Positions 42,263 through 52,862 of a stretch of DNA of 64,000 bases are shown here, piece after piece. Source of the stretch: Amaranthus tricolor (taxonomy: Eukaryota > Streptophyta > Magnoliopsida > Caryophyllales > Amaranthaceae). The position numbers and the translations under genes are program-made. Position 1 is the stretch's first letter; the number at the start of each line of letters is the position of its first letter. Under the pieces are notes generated by a model that was given only the letters and a program-made list of their open reading frames with translations, had not been told where the DNA came from and did not search any database. Where the stretch lies: positions 10,792,217-10,856,216 of the forward strand of contig NC_080062.1 of NCBI RefSeq assembly GCF_026212465.1, read 5' to 3'.

Positions 42263-44962
42263 TATAATAATTATAATAATAATAATAATGATGATGATGA
42301 CATATAAAAAAAAGAAAAAAAAAACTAAAACTAATACCCAAAAATTAGAAACCCATTTTCCCAATTCCCATTAATTTCTCGTCACCTTCACCGTCATTCT
42401 CCTTCTTCTTCCTTCTCATTCCTTCTCCTTCTTTCTCATGTAAACCGACCTTCCCTTATCTCTAAATCCTTCTCTTTTCCTTCTTCTTCTTTCGTATAAT
42501 CAAGGTATCATCTCAACACGCCATTTTCAAGTGAATTCCACCTCTTCTTCCATTCGATTTTCATTTGAAATTAGGGTGGAGAACGGTTCTTTTGGCTTCG
42601 AAATTTAGGGAAAAAACAAGCTTCAATCACCTTATACATCCGAGTTCACAAGAGACCACGTGTATTTCTCAATCTTCTTCTTCTTGCTCTGAATTTCGAA
42701 AGGCTGCGTGAAATCAGTGAGTTTTCTTCCCTTTGTGATTTCTAAGTAATTATCTAAATTTTTACATTCTTGATTATTTTGCGTAAATAATGGCTAATTG
42801 ATTATCCTTGTTGCTCATTTCTGAAATTTGAACCACAAGAAGTAGCAATCGAAATCCTTCCCCTTGTCTTTGAATTCTGCCGGTTTAGGGGGGGGAAGGC
42901 AGCTTCAATCTTGTGGATTAAACATCAAATTCAAATCAAGAATCAAGCATTGAATCCAATTTCCATCTCGTTTTTTTTGGTAGCTGGAACAGAAGGTAGT
43001 TCTCTTGAGCCTTCTCTGTTTTCTTGATGAGTATTCTTTTATTCATAAGCTTTCCATTGAATAATTTATTAATCATGTGTTAAACCCTAAATTTTAGTGA
43101 ATCTTGAAATTTATATAATTAATTGGATGAGTTATGTTGATTGGGAGTATTAGCTGGTTATGAGATATTGGATAATTATTGTTAGGAATTAGGAATTTAT
43201 GGCAAATAATGATGATGATAAGGATTTCCTGATTTTGGTTGGGTTAATGAACTTCTCACGTAAATGTTAGCTGTTTATGGAGGTTTTGACAATGATGATG
43301 ACAAGTAATTGAGTAAAGTGATGCTCTTAGATGATATATTAGATGTTTGTTGATTTGAGAACTTGTTATGGGTATTATGTTGATTGATAGATTTAGGTGA
43401 AGTTGAGATTAACCATTTTTATTGTGGATACTCGTCAAGAGCTAATTGTTAGATGATTTAATATTTTAGATGGATTATTAAATTCTTTATGAGCAATAGC
43501 GATTGTGGGCTAGAATGTTTATTTCCAGTTTAATAAGATGTAAATGGTGAATTAAAGATCATGTTTAACTATTATATGATGTTTAGAAATGCTAAACCAA
43601 GAGTTATGGGTAAGTATCGAATAATTTGATATTCTTGAAAGTATTATGTGATTCTTTGAGGATTTCTAACATTGAGTTTATATTGGTGTTGAATTGGAAA
43701 TTTATGGGAAGTGTGTATTAGTTAGTTTTGTGATGATGAGAATTTAGGTGTGGATTATGATTTTGGTAGTAGATTATCTGAATGATATAGTTTGGTTAGT
43801 TCTGTATTCTTAAGTAAACTAGCTGAATCTTTCTCTTGGGTAGTTTGTTAATTTTGGTTTAGTGTCTTGGTTGAGTTTAAGATGAGTATGGAAGTGGTTG
43901 AATTGAAGTACAAAGGAAATTGTGGAGATGTATGATCTTTATAAGAATATAGCTAGTCTTAAACAAGAATTTGGGATTTGGAGTTAGAATTTGCGTAATC
44001 TTTGTAATTGGAAATATTAGAATAGTTGGTGAAGCTATGCGTTCTTAGGATGAATAGTAATGAACTATATGAACCTAGCTGTAGTATCTTATGTGTTGTT
44101 GTGATGCTGTATTTGTTATGCTTCAGGAAGCGACATTATCGAAGAGCCTTTCTAATAATCGCGGGGTAGCAGACTTGGCCTCTTGAAGCGTTCTTTTTGG
44201 TGAGTAGTAACAGTCCCTTAAAGGGTCTGGCCAGACTACTTTCTTGAAAATAAACTTTTTACTAAAGCTCTTTTGAATTGGATATTGTTGAGACAAATGT
44301 TGTTGTGAATGCTTATGCTGATATTATGATATGGTCAATGGATCGGGCTTCCGAGCTGGTCATTGACGGAGTTGAGGAACACTGTTCCCTGCTCCCTATT
44401 TTTGAAGCGAATTGTCATTGAGATATTGACTAGCTTCACCCGAGAACGACATAGCCTTAGAGCTATGGGGCACCTCTCAAACTAGACTCCCTGTACGCAC
44501 ATAGATCTAGGAAACTGATGTTGCTTTTAAACCATTGTTTTGAATTGCTGTGTTTAATTGTTTTGGATTGTTGTTTCTCACTCAGTTTAATCTGATCCTC
44601 TGTTGTTTCCATCTTTTAGTCTGATTACAGATCGGAACCGGTCGGGAACGATGGGTTAGCGGTGTTGAATAGCATTCCAAGGATGTATATTGAGTTGAGC
44701 ACGTAGGAATTTGTAGATTTGTATTAGGATTTTGGATAAATGTATATTTGTTTTGGCTGTGCTGGTTATATCGGACTTGTAGAGAATTGTATGATTATCT
44801 TGTGTATTAGTTAGATGTTGGTTTTGGGATTTAGCTGAGTTAGTTACGTTGAAGAGCTTGTGATTCCTTTGCTTGAGTTTTGGAAGTGTGATTTCAGTTT
44901 CTTGGAAAACGAACCTAGTGATGACCCTGTTTACCCAGTCAACAGTAAGTCGGGTTGTTACA
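42120..44962 (+). repeat. LTR-C, full length (2,843 bp)
   Basis: It is very similar to LTR-B. Visible differences are microsatellite length, a shorter poly-G run and scattered substitutions. It ends GGGTTGTTACA, followed by the AACGC duplication. Confidence 0.9.
42211..42300. repeat. (AAT)n/(GAT)n microsatellite in LTR-C
   Basis: A trinucleotide tract ending in GATGATGATGA. Confidence 0.9.
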
Positions 44963-44967
44963 AACGC

Positions 44968-45371
44968 ATAACATTGTGAATGGTTGTCCTATAGTACTTC
45001 TTGTGGCATACTATTATCGATTAGAGTTTAAGGGGAAAATGTTGCCTAAGACACTACCACTTGTTAGTAATATTTCTGATTAATTGCTAAAGATTAAGTT
45101 TAATGAGGAACGGGAGGCTAGGTTTGGGAATGGTATGCTTCAATTTGAAGGGTTCGCAATTTGTGATGTTCAGACAGATTTTGTTCATGAGGAAAAATTC
45201 TACAGTGTTGCTGGTGAAGGTGATTATGAAATTGTTGGTAAAGATGGTCGTGGAGATGAGGGTGAGGGTTGTATGAATGTAGATAGGGATGATTTTCTGA
45301 AACTTAAAATTTCAGAAGGTTGCAAGAAAGATGTTGATATCAAGATATTGGCAGAAGATGTGGATATTTAA
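44968..45371 (+). pseudogene. Ulp1-type transposon gene, second segment
   Basis: It resumes directly after the Gypsy complex with VNGCPIVLLVAYYYRLEFKG and KMLPKTLPLVSN, the expected continuation of the DWCHYRL segment. After a stop near 45,082 it opens again as KIKFNEEREARFGNGMLQFE with an acidic and Lys-rich tail, closing at 45,371. Confidence 0.6.
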
Positions 45372-45702
45372 CTTTATAATATTTTTTTTGCTTTTGATCA
45401 CTTTAAGATTGCAACTGCTCGGTTTAAAATAGAAATTGAAATGGACATGAATTCAAACGGGTTCCAATTTTTACAAATGACTTTGTTAAGTTGTTAATTG
45501 TTGAAGTTTAATGCATAACTGATGGTTTTATTTTTAAAATTTTATGTAGTTGTTATTTATTGAGTTCACTTTACTTTCCTAAATTGAATGACTTAAGATA
45601 TTAATTGTTTCATATTAGATAATAATTATCATTATTGTGGAGATCTTAAACATTGTTGTATTTGTTTTATTTTAACAGTCAGTTCAAAAGGCTTGTTTGT
45701 TA

Positions 45703-45960
45703 CTCCCTCCGTTTCTTTTTATTTGTCCACTTTAAGTTTGTCCACTTAAAAAAGAGAAATTTAAATTAGATTTTTAAAGTATATATTGAAGATAAAATAT
45801 ATTCATATGTGAGATCTTGTTAGATTTGTTTTGAAGTAATGTTTTTTAATGTATAATTTTTATAATTTTTATGATGCGCACTTAGAGATATTAAGACTTA
45901 AAATTTGCTAAAAAATGCGTGTAAAAGGTAAAGTGGACAAACAAAAAGGAACGGAGGGAG
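45703..45960. mobile_element. Stowaway MITE (258 bp)
   Basis: It begins CTCCCTCCGTTTCTTTTTAT and ends with the inverted AAACAAAAAGGAACGGAGGGAG-type terminus, with TA dinucleotides at 45,701-45,702 and 45,961-45,962. This is the classic Tc1/mariner-type MITE of plants. Confidence 0.92.
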
Positions 45961-46142
45961 TATTGAAGAGAGACATTGATGTTGTTGTCCACATGTATAT
46001 GGAAAGGTTGGCGAAGCTACTAAAAAGACTGTTAAAGAGGAGGGTGTTGTGCTTTTTATTCAACAAATATTTCAAGATAATGATTGGTTGTCTTCGATTG
46101 TTGTATTGGTGGCACTGTTAATCAAAAAAACAAATGCAATAA

Positions 46143-46441
46143 AACTGCAAATATTGATGCAGCTAAGCAGTCTACACCTATTCAAACACAAGCAAAACTT
46201 GATATAGCAAACATTCCCTCGGCTTTGAAGGAATGTTGTTCTATTAACTTAGGGTCATTCGGTGTTGAGGTCCCGTATGTGTCCCAGTTCATGATCACAA
46301 ACAAAGAAATATACAAAGACTTGCATTCTTTGGAGAAGGAGGTGCTAGATTTCTATTTTCTAAAGGAAACAATGGATAAGTTGTGAGTTCTTTATTCTCT
46401 AATTTATTTTTGTGTTGTTTCTCATTTTCTTATGTTCATTT

Positions 46442-46480
<39 letters not shown>

Positions 46481-46742
46481 TTTTTTGCTAGCAGTGAAGA
46501 TATATTTGCTTGTCAAGATTATTATTCTTTTATCACGTGATGAAGCTTTCACTTTGAAGGATAATGAAAAGATTTCTTCCATTGTGTTTGATTGTTGGGC
46601 GGTGTACTTGAATATGATTGAAAGGAATCAAGAGGTGTTTTTGCCTGACAAAGAATTGAAAACATTTTTATTCACATATAACATTGTGCAAGTGTTTTAT
46701 CCTTTTGTTATTACCAGCTTGTATTATATTTATTGTACATAG
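46143..46742 (+). pseudogene. Ulp1-type transposon gene, third segment
   Basis: SFGVEVPYVSQFMITNKEIY and DLHSLEKEVLDFYFLKE (to 46,386), then, after a 38-base T tract, RDEAFTLKDNEKISSIVFDC and WAVYLNMIERNQEVFLPDKE. The IVFDCWAVYLN region lies N-terminal to the catalytic core in this family. Frames are shifted between pieces. Confidence 0.6.
46442..46479. repeat. Poly-T tract
   Basis: About 38 consecutive T, probably an intron pyrimidine tract expanded by slippage. It gives a false poly-Phe open frame. Confidence 0.85.
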
Positions 46743-47213
46743 TAGTTAGTTGGTCATTGGTTTCATTTAACAGCGTGCTTTAGGAATGTTATTGGCCGAG
46801 AAGAATGATGTGAAAGCAAATGGCTTAAAGGTCGAGGTTTTTGATGCTTGGAAAAAATGATGCTAATTTGATTAGGGCCAATTCTGAAATCAAGAAGACA
46901 AACATAGTAAGACACATTTGATTGATATAATTGTGTAATTGATAGACATATAAGAGTATAATTGATATTGTTAATAATTCACCATCCTTTTTTTTTTGTT
47001 TTTTTAGTATATTACATTCTTTTAGTAAAAATGATAGATATAACTTGATAATTGATGTACATTAAAGAATAATTGCATTGTTCTTTTTTCACTTCTTTTT
47101 TGAATTGAACGATTTAAATTTATTACTGATGTGTAGACTTGCATAAGCGTTATACTTTCTGACATTGTTTTTTATATTATAGTTTTCGTTCTTATGGCTT
47201 TTTTTGAATAACA

Positions 47214-47815
47214 ACATCATGTGCTAGTTGTTATTGATACTCAACGCAAGACTATTCACTATCTAGACAATATAAGGAGGAGGAAGGATTTTAAAGAGAT
47301 TGTAATGCTACATAAGTTTGTTGTGGGATGTTTTTTCGGATTTTTTTGATGCCTTTGAGCATCCATGTATTGAAGAAGCATAGAATTACAATCTTAGCAT
47401 TGTTATACAACTGTAGAATGTAAATGAAATCTACTGATTGTGGTGTTTATGTTACTTATTTTATGGAGCACTTTATCGGTGATAATAACTTTGGCCCTCT
47501 TCATACTACTAAGGATAAATTGAAGTACAGGGGATTGATTTGCAGCATGTTAGTATTATCTGATGTTAACAAGAATAAGGAAAAGGTATTGAAGAAACTT
47601 CTTAATGCTTTTAACAAAAGAAAGAATTGAATTTTCCATTGATCATAGTAGAAAGGGAGTTGAAAGTTGCTGAAAAACAAAAGAAAGATGAAGAAGAAAA
47701 TATCAGGTGTTTGACATAGTTAAAGAAGAAGATGAAGAGGATAAAACAAAGAAGACGAGTAGGAACAAATTGGTTCCTTTGAAGAAGATTACAAAAAAAG
47801 AAACAATGAATGATA
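47214..47815 (+). pseudogene. Ulp1/SENP-like (C48) catalytic domain of the transposon gene
   Basis: QHHVLVVIDTQRKTIHYLDN gives the catalytic His region and Asp. After frameshifts KSTDCGVYVTYFMEHFIGD contains the DCG nucleophile cysteine, followed by KLKYRGLICSMLVLSDVNKN and a Lys-rich tail to about 47,815 (KKITKKETMNDT*). Catalytic residues are intact but several indels separate them. It is the 3' end of the gene that begins left of the CACTA element. Confidence 0.75.
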
Positions 47816-48849
47816 CTTGAAATTGTTTGTTTAACTTGCTTTAGTCTTTGGTTCTATAAATAATTTATCAGCTTTCAGCGGTTTGATGTTGTTTATGTCT
47901 ATTTTGATGATGTTTTGGGGTTGAATATGTTTAAGCGTCATTATATGTATGACTTATTTTGAACAAGTACAAGATTACATTTTGAGGGTTGTTTTATTGT
48001 ATATAACATGTATTTCAGCTGATATGTATAACCTATTTGTGATATATTGTTTATTGTATATTCCATAATATGTAGCTTAAGATAACAACTGATATATGTA
48101 ATCCTTAGATTCAACATAATTTGATTTGTTTACTTAATGTTAATATTGTTATGGTTAACTAATAAGTATAATAACAAATAAACTGTGACATTTAATATCT
48201 AAATTGATGTTCTTATGATGTTGTTGATTTGAAATTGATATACCTAAGGTAAAAAGTGATGTGTTTAAATGATAAACAGATTGATGTTGTTATGATCTTG
48301 ATTTGAAACTGATATACATAATATAAAAATTGATATTATTAAATGATAAACAGAAACTGTTTAATGAATGATTTTTTAAGTGTTATTTAAAAAGCATTCA
48401 GTATACGATGTGTATATTAGAAACACTATAACAATTCATGAAAAATATAGTTATCAAATTATATGTTTGTTTCTTGTTTTAGTTGCAGAGTCCTTTTGAA
48501 TTAAAGATTTAGATATTTTCTTCTGTGATGTCTCAAAATGTCCTTTCAATCTCTTCTTTCTTTCTTTCTTTTGTGACCGTTCTATCTGGGTGTCTTAATT
48601 GTAACGAGATTTGCTATAATGTGTGTTGTGCTGTTGTTTATGTTGTTTGTGTTGCAGGTTCAATTTCCATTTCAGCTCTCTCAATCAGTTTACTTCATCA
48701 CTTGCCGTATTGTAGAGCTCTTTTACTACTTTTCTTGTTTCTTCTTTGCCTTGTGACTATAAAACAAGGTTGTAAATTTTACGCCCCATGCCTCGTCACC
48801 ATGTAATTGTAGATATTCTTTGTGGTTCCAAGCCTTAGGTAAACATTGA
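47816..48849. other. AT-rich stretch after the Ulp1-type gene
   Basis: Short words such as TGATATACCTAA and TTAAATGATAAACAGA recur irregularly at 48,230-48,360. No gene is recognised. A plus-strand frame at 48,525-48,806 is Cys- and Leu-rich without a known domain. Confidence 0.4.
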
Positions 48850-49380
48850 TTACCATAAAAGTGTATCCCAAATATCCTTTTGGCATTCTTTGTCCACCTT
48901 GAAAAAATGTAGAAAGCGGTATATTTTGCACAAAATGCAAGTGTAGTACCCGTAAACAATGGCACCACAACCATCTATTTGATTTAAAGTTCTTACAAAT
49001 ACAGTCAACATGTATAATATCATTGTATTTGGAGCAACAACATATTTAATAACAGCTTGTCTAAATTCTATAACATTACCAAACACAATTCCAACACACC
49101 ATTCAAACTTCCTGAAGTCAGTCTTATCATGAACTACAACAGGTATTTCAATTTCATCATCACTATTTTCATAATCAGAAACTACATCATTTAAAGGGTA
49201 CACACCAATTTGTAGATTTGATTGGACACCACCTTCATCCTCCTCCATCGACAAGTCTTGACTTAAAACAAGTTCAAGTGACTCATATCCTTCAGAATCT
49301 TGCTCATCTGAGAAAACATAGTCCAGATCTTCACTATCATCACCTTCCTCAGAAACTTCATCTCTACCTTTACATACCAT
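48850..49380 (-). pseudogene. MuDR-type transposase N-terminal fragment
   Basis: From MVCKGRDEVSEEGDDSEDLD (ATG near 49,380) it runs through an acidic stretch to FRKFEWCVGIVFGNVIEFRQ and AVIKYVV, which resembles the WxVGxxFxNxxEFRxAVxKYAI core of the MuDR N-terminal domain. It then loses recognisable sequence and has no DDE domain. It lies tail to tail with the Ulp1-type gene, so the two may belong to one Ulp1-bearing Mutator-like element. Confidence 0.5.
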
Positions 49381-49499
49381 AGCTTCAATAAAAAAATTTA
49401 TTAAAATAAAAAAATTAGTTACTAAACAAATCAATAAAAAAAATTTTAACCCAACGCTTTGGTAGTTTACATAAAAGAATGCCATTTAGAATATCACTA

Positions 49500-50190
49500 A
49501 GGTTAAAAGAAAAATTAAAAATAATATATATAATTAAAGTAAACTAAAGAAAAGAGTTAGAAAAAAAAATTAGGGAAATGTACTTTAAAGAATCAGGAAA
49601 AGAACAAAGAGAAGAATCGAAAGTGAAAAGAAAAAAGAAAAAGGTTTGGTCGTTCAAAACCTACTACGATGGCGATGTGTAACCGATGATTCCAAGATTA
49701 GAATTTTCATTTACTTTTCAATTCAAGAGATGGTTTTATCAAATTGGCAAACTGATTCTGGTAGAATGATTTTTAAACATCAAAACTATTATAATGAAAT
49801 GAATAATTAAATTCCTAGAAGTAACGTTTTGCTTTCTAAATATGTTGGTTAAAGATGGTTAAATGTAAAAAAAAGAGTTTGAAGGAGAAGATGGAAACCG
49901 ATAATGGTGCAAAGGGGAAGAGCACAATAGTATCGTCAAATTATATAGGTCAAAGAATAAAACTTGAAGAGATGCGAGAGAAAGAGTCATAGGTTAATTG
50001 TAAGAAGTTTGGAAATCATCACATAAAACATATAGTGGGTTTTATTAAATAATTTTTTTTCGTTACTAATTTAATTAGAAATTGTAATTTAGTTGTAATG
50101 ATTTTATTTTATTTTATTTTATTTTATTTTAAAATTTCATAATTTTGATATTAATTGGTTTAGGAAAAAAACTGTACATATACTTCCCCT
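49500..50190. other. Gene-free stretch between transposon remnants
   Basis: Purine-rich at 49,500-49,990, then AT-rich with a (TTTTA)n tract at about 50,103-50,130. It may hold the end of the MuDR-bearing element, but no terminal repeat could be matched to the left side. Confidence 0.4.
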
Positions 50191-50199
50191 TAAACAGAA

Positions 50200-51660
50200 T
50201 TTCATCCTCCAACTTAAAGTTAAAATTCAAAAATATTAAAAGTATGTAAAATGATTCAATGGCCTCACATCACCTCCATTTAAAAAAGTATTGCCCTCAA
50301 AACTTAAACCTACATGTTCAAAAACTTAAGATGACGCTTTCTATTCTCAACTTTGGTTTTCCAAGTTGCTTCTTCAGATTGTTGGTTCGTCCATGATATA
50401 CTAACTCAATCTCCTTGTGTCGGGTACATCTCATTTCGGCATTGAGGATCTTAATTAGTTTTTCTTTAAAGGTGAGGGTTTCACCAAGCTCGATGGTTTT
50501 AGGTTAGATGACATGGTTAGGGTCATGGACGTATTTTAAGAGTTGAGACGCATGGAATACATTGTGGACTTTAGTTAGATTCATAGGTAGGCTAATCTAT
50601 ATATATATATATGATACTTTCCTAATTTGTTCTAACATCTCATAACAATTAATAAAATGTAGACTTAATTTACTGTTCATACCAAATCTCATCACACCTC
50701 TAGTTGGTGACACTTTGAGCAAAATCTATTCACCTTCTTCGAACTCCAATGATCTCCTTCTTTTGTCCCATAAGAGTTTTGATGACCTACGCTGCCTTCA
50801 TACGTTCTTGACTCAATTTCTCCTTCTTCGTGGTTTTGATTATTTTTTGGTCCAATTCCATCGACTTATTCACACCACTCCATCATATAGGACTAATACA
50901 CTTCCACCCATACAATGCTTCATAGAGTGTCATTCCTATACTAAAGTGAATGCTATTATTTAAGAAAACTCCGCATACATCAAATGGTCCTTCTAAGACC
51001 CACTAAAATTCATAACACATGAAATCCTCAAAGAGGTTTTTTTTTTTTTTTTCATTTGGCCATCTGTTGTTGGATAACATGCAATGCTAAACCATAGATC
51101 ATGCTGACAACCTCTTGTAACATATTTTAATATTTAGAGAAAAATCTCGAATCTCTATTTGAAACAATGTCATTGGGCACAACATGCAATAAGAATCCAC
51201 CATTTGTTGCATCGTCCAAGTATTTTTCATGGCTACGAATCTCATTGTTTTGGTCAACTGATCCACTATCTCCGATAAGACATTCTTATTTGACTTTGAC
51301 CTTAGCAATCCTACCCCAATATCTAGTGAAATTTATCCTTATTTATTCAAGCATTTGCATTTTCCCTCCAAGTTTCATATGTTAATCTTTATCTTTTGGC
51401 ACATCAAACACTTTGCCACAAAGTCAATTACTTCACGCTTCATGTTAGCCCACCAAAAATTCTTCTTGAGATTTTTATAAATCACATCACCACCAGGATG
51501 TATAAACTATAAATTATGGTAAATTATAAGCTTCAGTCTTTATCTTAGTCTTAATCTCCTCATCATACGCGAGATATGCTCCTTCCTTCTTTACCTCACT
51601 CACAAACTCGGATGCTTGACCATATTCTTTCATTTTCTTCAACTTACTCATTCGAATCTC
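50200..51660 (-). pseudogene. Ty3/Gypsy pol 3' remnant (integrase to C-terminus)
   Basis: Minus-strand pieces in order: the H2C2-side FWWANMKREVIDFVAKCLMC plus QK (about 51,400-51,500), integrase core EIVDQLTKTMRFVAMKNTWT and VVPNDIVSNRDSRFFSKY (about 51,100-51,300), a gap near 50,640-51,000, and the C-terminal SQLLKYVHDPNHVI then KEIELVYHGRTNNL (about 50,390-50,570). Numerous frameshifts and stops are present. No LTR was matched; this copy is unrelated in sequence to the 36-45 kb complex. Confidence 0.75.
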
Positions 51661-51724
51661 TTTAGAATATCCCGCTAAAACCTACAACCTATAATCACTC
51701 CACTATAGACCATAACCTATATCA

Positions 51725-51965
51725 CAAATTCTTGTGAGAGACGGTCTCTTTGAGAGATTGTCTCTAATTGGGCTGAAGCATTATATATTTCTTAAAATAT
51801 TGTAAGTAGGCATTAAGAATGATGTAAGTAGACATTTACAATATTGAAAGTAGGCATTAAGGATACAGTAAGTAAGCATTAAGAATAATATAAGTATACA
51901 TTAAAAATACGGTAAGTAGATATTAATTTTTAATAGATTGAACTTGAAATACGTCTCTCAAGAGA
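51725..51965. mobile_element. Dispersed repeat with GAGACGGTCTC end and short tandem units
   Basis: It begins TTCTTGTGAGAGACGGTCTC, like the reverse complement of 23,787-23,832, and continues with about six loose copies of a 25-30 bp unit (GTAAGTAGGCATTAAGAAT). It ends near TACGTCTCTCAAGAGA, which could be the other terminus. Probably a non-autonomous element, family not named. Confidence 0.5.
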
Positions 51966-52267
51966 TTTGCTGAACCTATTTACATATCTTACTAAAATAT
52001 CCACTTTTGTGTTTGGGTAGGCGTAAAGAGCAAGGCAAACAAAGAACATGAGATACAACATACAAGTTGAAATTAAAAAAAAGTGTGATTGGAAACCCTT
52101 GGATAGGTCATCACGTGCCGATGTGTTTACCAGCAAAGTAAAATAATAAAAATAAAGTTTTATTAAAAATAAAAATCCCTTCCCTTCCAAATCTTAATTC
52201 TCAATCTCCTTATTTCTCTTTCTAGTCACTTTTTGGTCTTACCGTCTTACCCCAAACCAAGAAAACA

Positions 52268-52309
52268 ATGCGACTAACCCACCTCCACAACCAATCCAAC
52301 TCGGAATGA
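52268..52309 (+). promoter_or_regulatory. Upstream ORF overlapping the first in-frame MBD9 ATG
   Basis: An ATG at 52,268 encodes MRLTHLHNQSNSE and stops at TGA 52,307-52,309. The stop overlaps the ATG at 52,306 as ATGA. Such overlap can permit reinitiation or bias initiation to the next ATG at 52,339. Confidence 0.6.
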
Positions 52310-52338
52310 AACTCACTGAGTTTGATACCTCCATAACC

Positions 52339-52862
52339 ATGGCGGCCAAACCTTCTTCTTCTTCTTCTACTACCTCATCTCATCTTAATCGTTCTGTTCT
52401 CGTCATCGATCTTAATCAAGTACCATCACCTTCTGAAACCCTACCTTCACCTTCGTCTTCGTCTTCTACCTTCATTCTCTCTCCGACTTCTCTTGTTCGT
52501 TCCATTCATGATAACCCTAACCTTCCTGAAGGTTTGCCGGCTGAGATCCCTAATGGTGTTGATGTTTTGCCCTGTGCCGTTTGTGGTTGTTCTTCGGCGT
52601 TTGACTCTGATAGGTTGGTTTGTGATGGATGTGAACGTGGTTTTCATTTTTCTTGTACTGGATTTCCTCTTCCGTCTACGGTTAAGCCGGAGGATTGGCT
52701 TTGTAGGTTTTGTGTTGCTGATGGTGTTTCTAGTAACCGTTGGCAGCTTGGGAGGAAGGAGGATCGAGCTGTTAGACTTATTGATATGAATGCTTCACCG
52801 CCTAGCGATGGCGATGGAGAAGCTCTGGTCACGGCTGATGCAGCCGCAGCTGCAGGGTCTAG
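52339..52862 (+). CDS. MBD9: MBD9-like exon 1
   Basis: It encodes a Ser-rich N-terminus, VLVIDLNQVPSPSETLPS, SLVRSIHDNPNLPEGLPAEI, a C4HC3 PHD finger (CAVCGCSS...LVCDGCERGFHFSC...WLCRFC) and LIDMNASPPSDGDGEA. It ends TCTAG|GTAATA. Confidence 0.93.

Larger units (their letters stand above)
36465..44962 (+). mobile_element. Ty3/Gypsy complex: three LTRs, two internal remnants, one target duplication
   Basis: The order is a truncated LTR-A (36,465-37,177), a 159-bp 3' internal end (37,178-37,336), full LTR-B (37,337-40,193), an internal remnant (40,194-42,119) and full LTR-C (42,120-44,962). AACGC lies immediately outside both ends (36,460-36,464 and 44,963-44,967), so the whole arose from one insertion. 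Gag, protease, RT and most of integrase are missing. It splits a Ulp1-type transposon gene. Confidence 0.9.

Noticed and set aside
46383..46742. Membrane-protein-like frame with a poly-Phe stretch
   Set aside because: The hydrophobic part is the 38-base T tract; only the later DEAFTLKDNEK segment belongs to the Ulp1-type gene.
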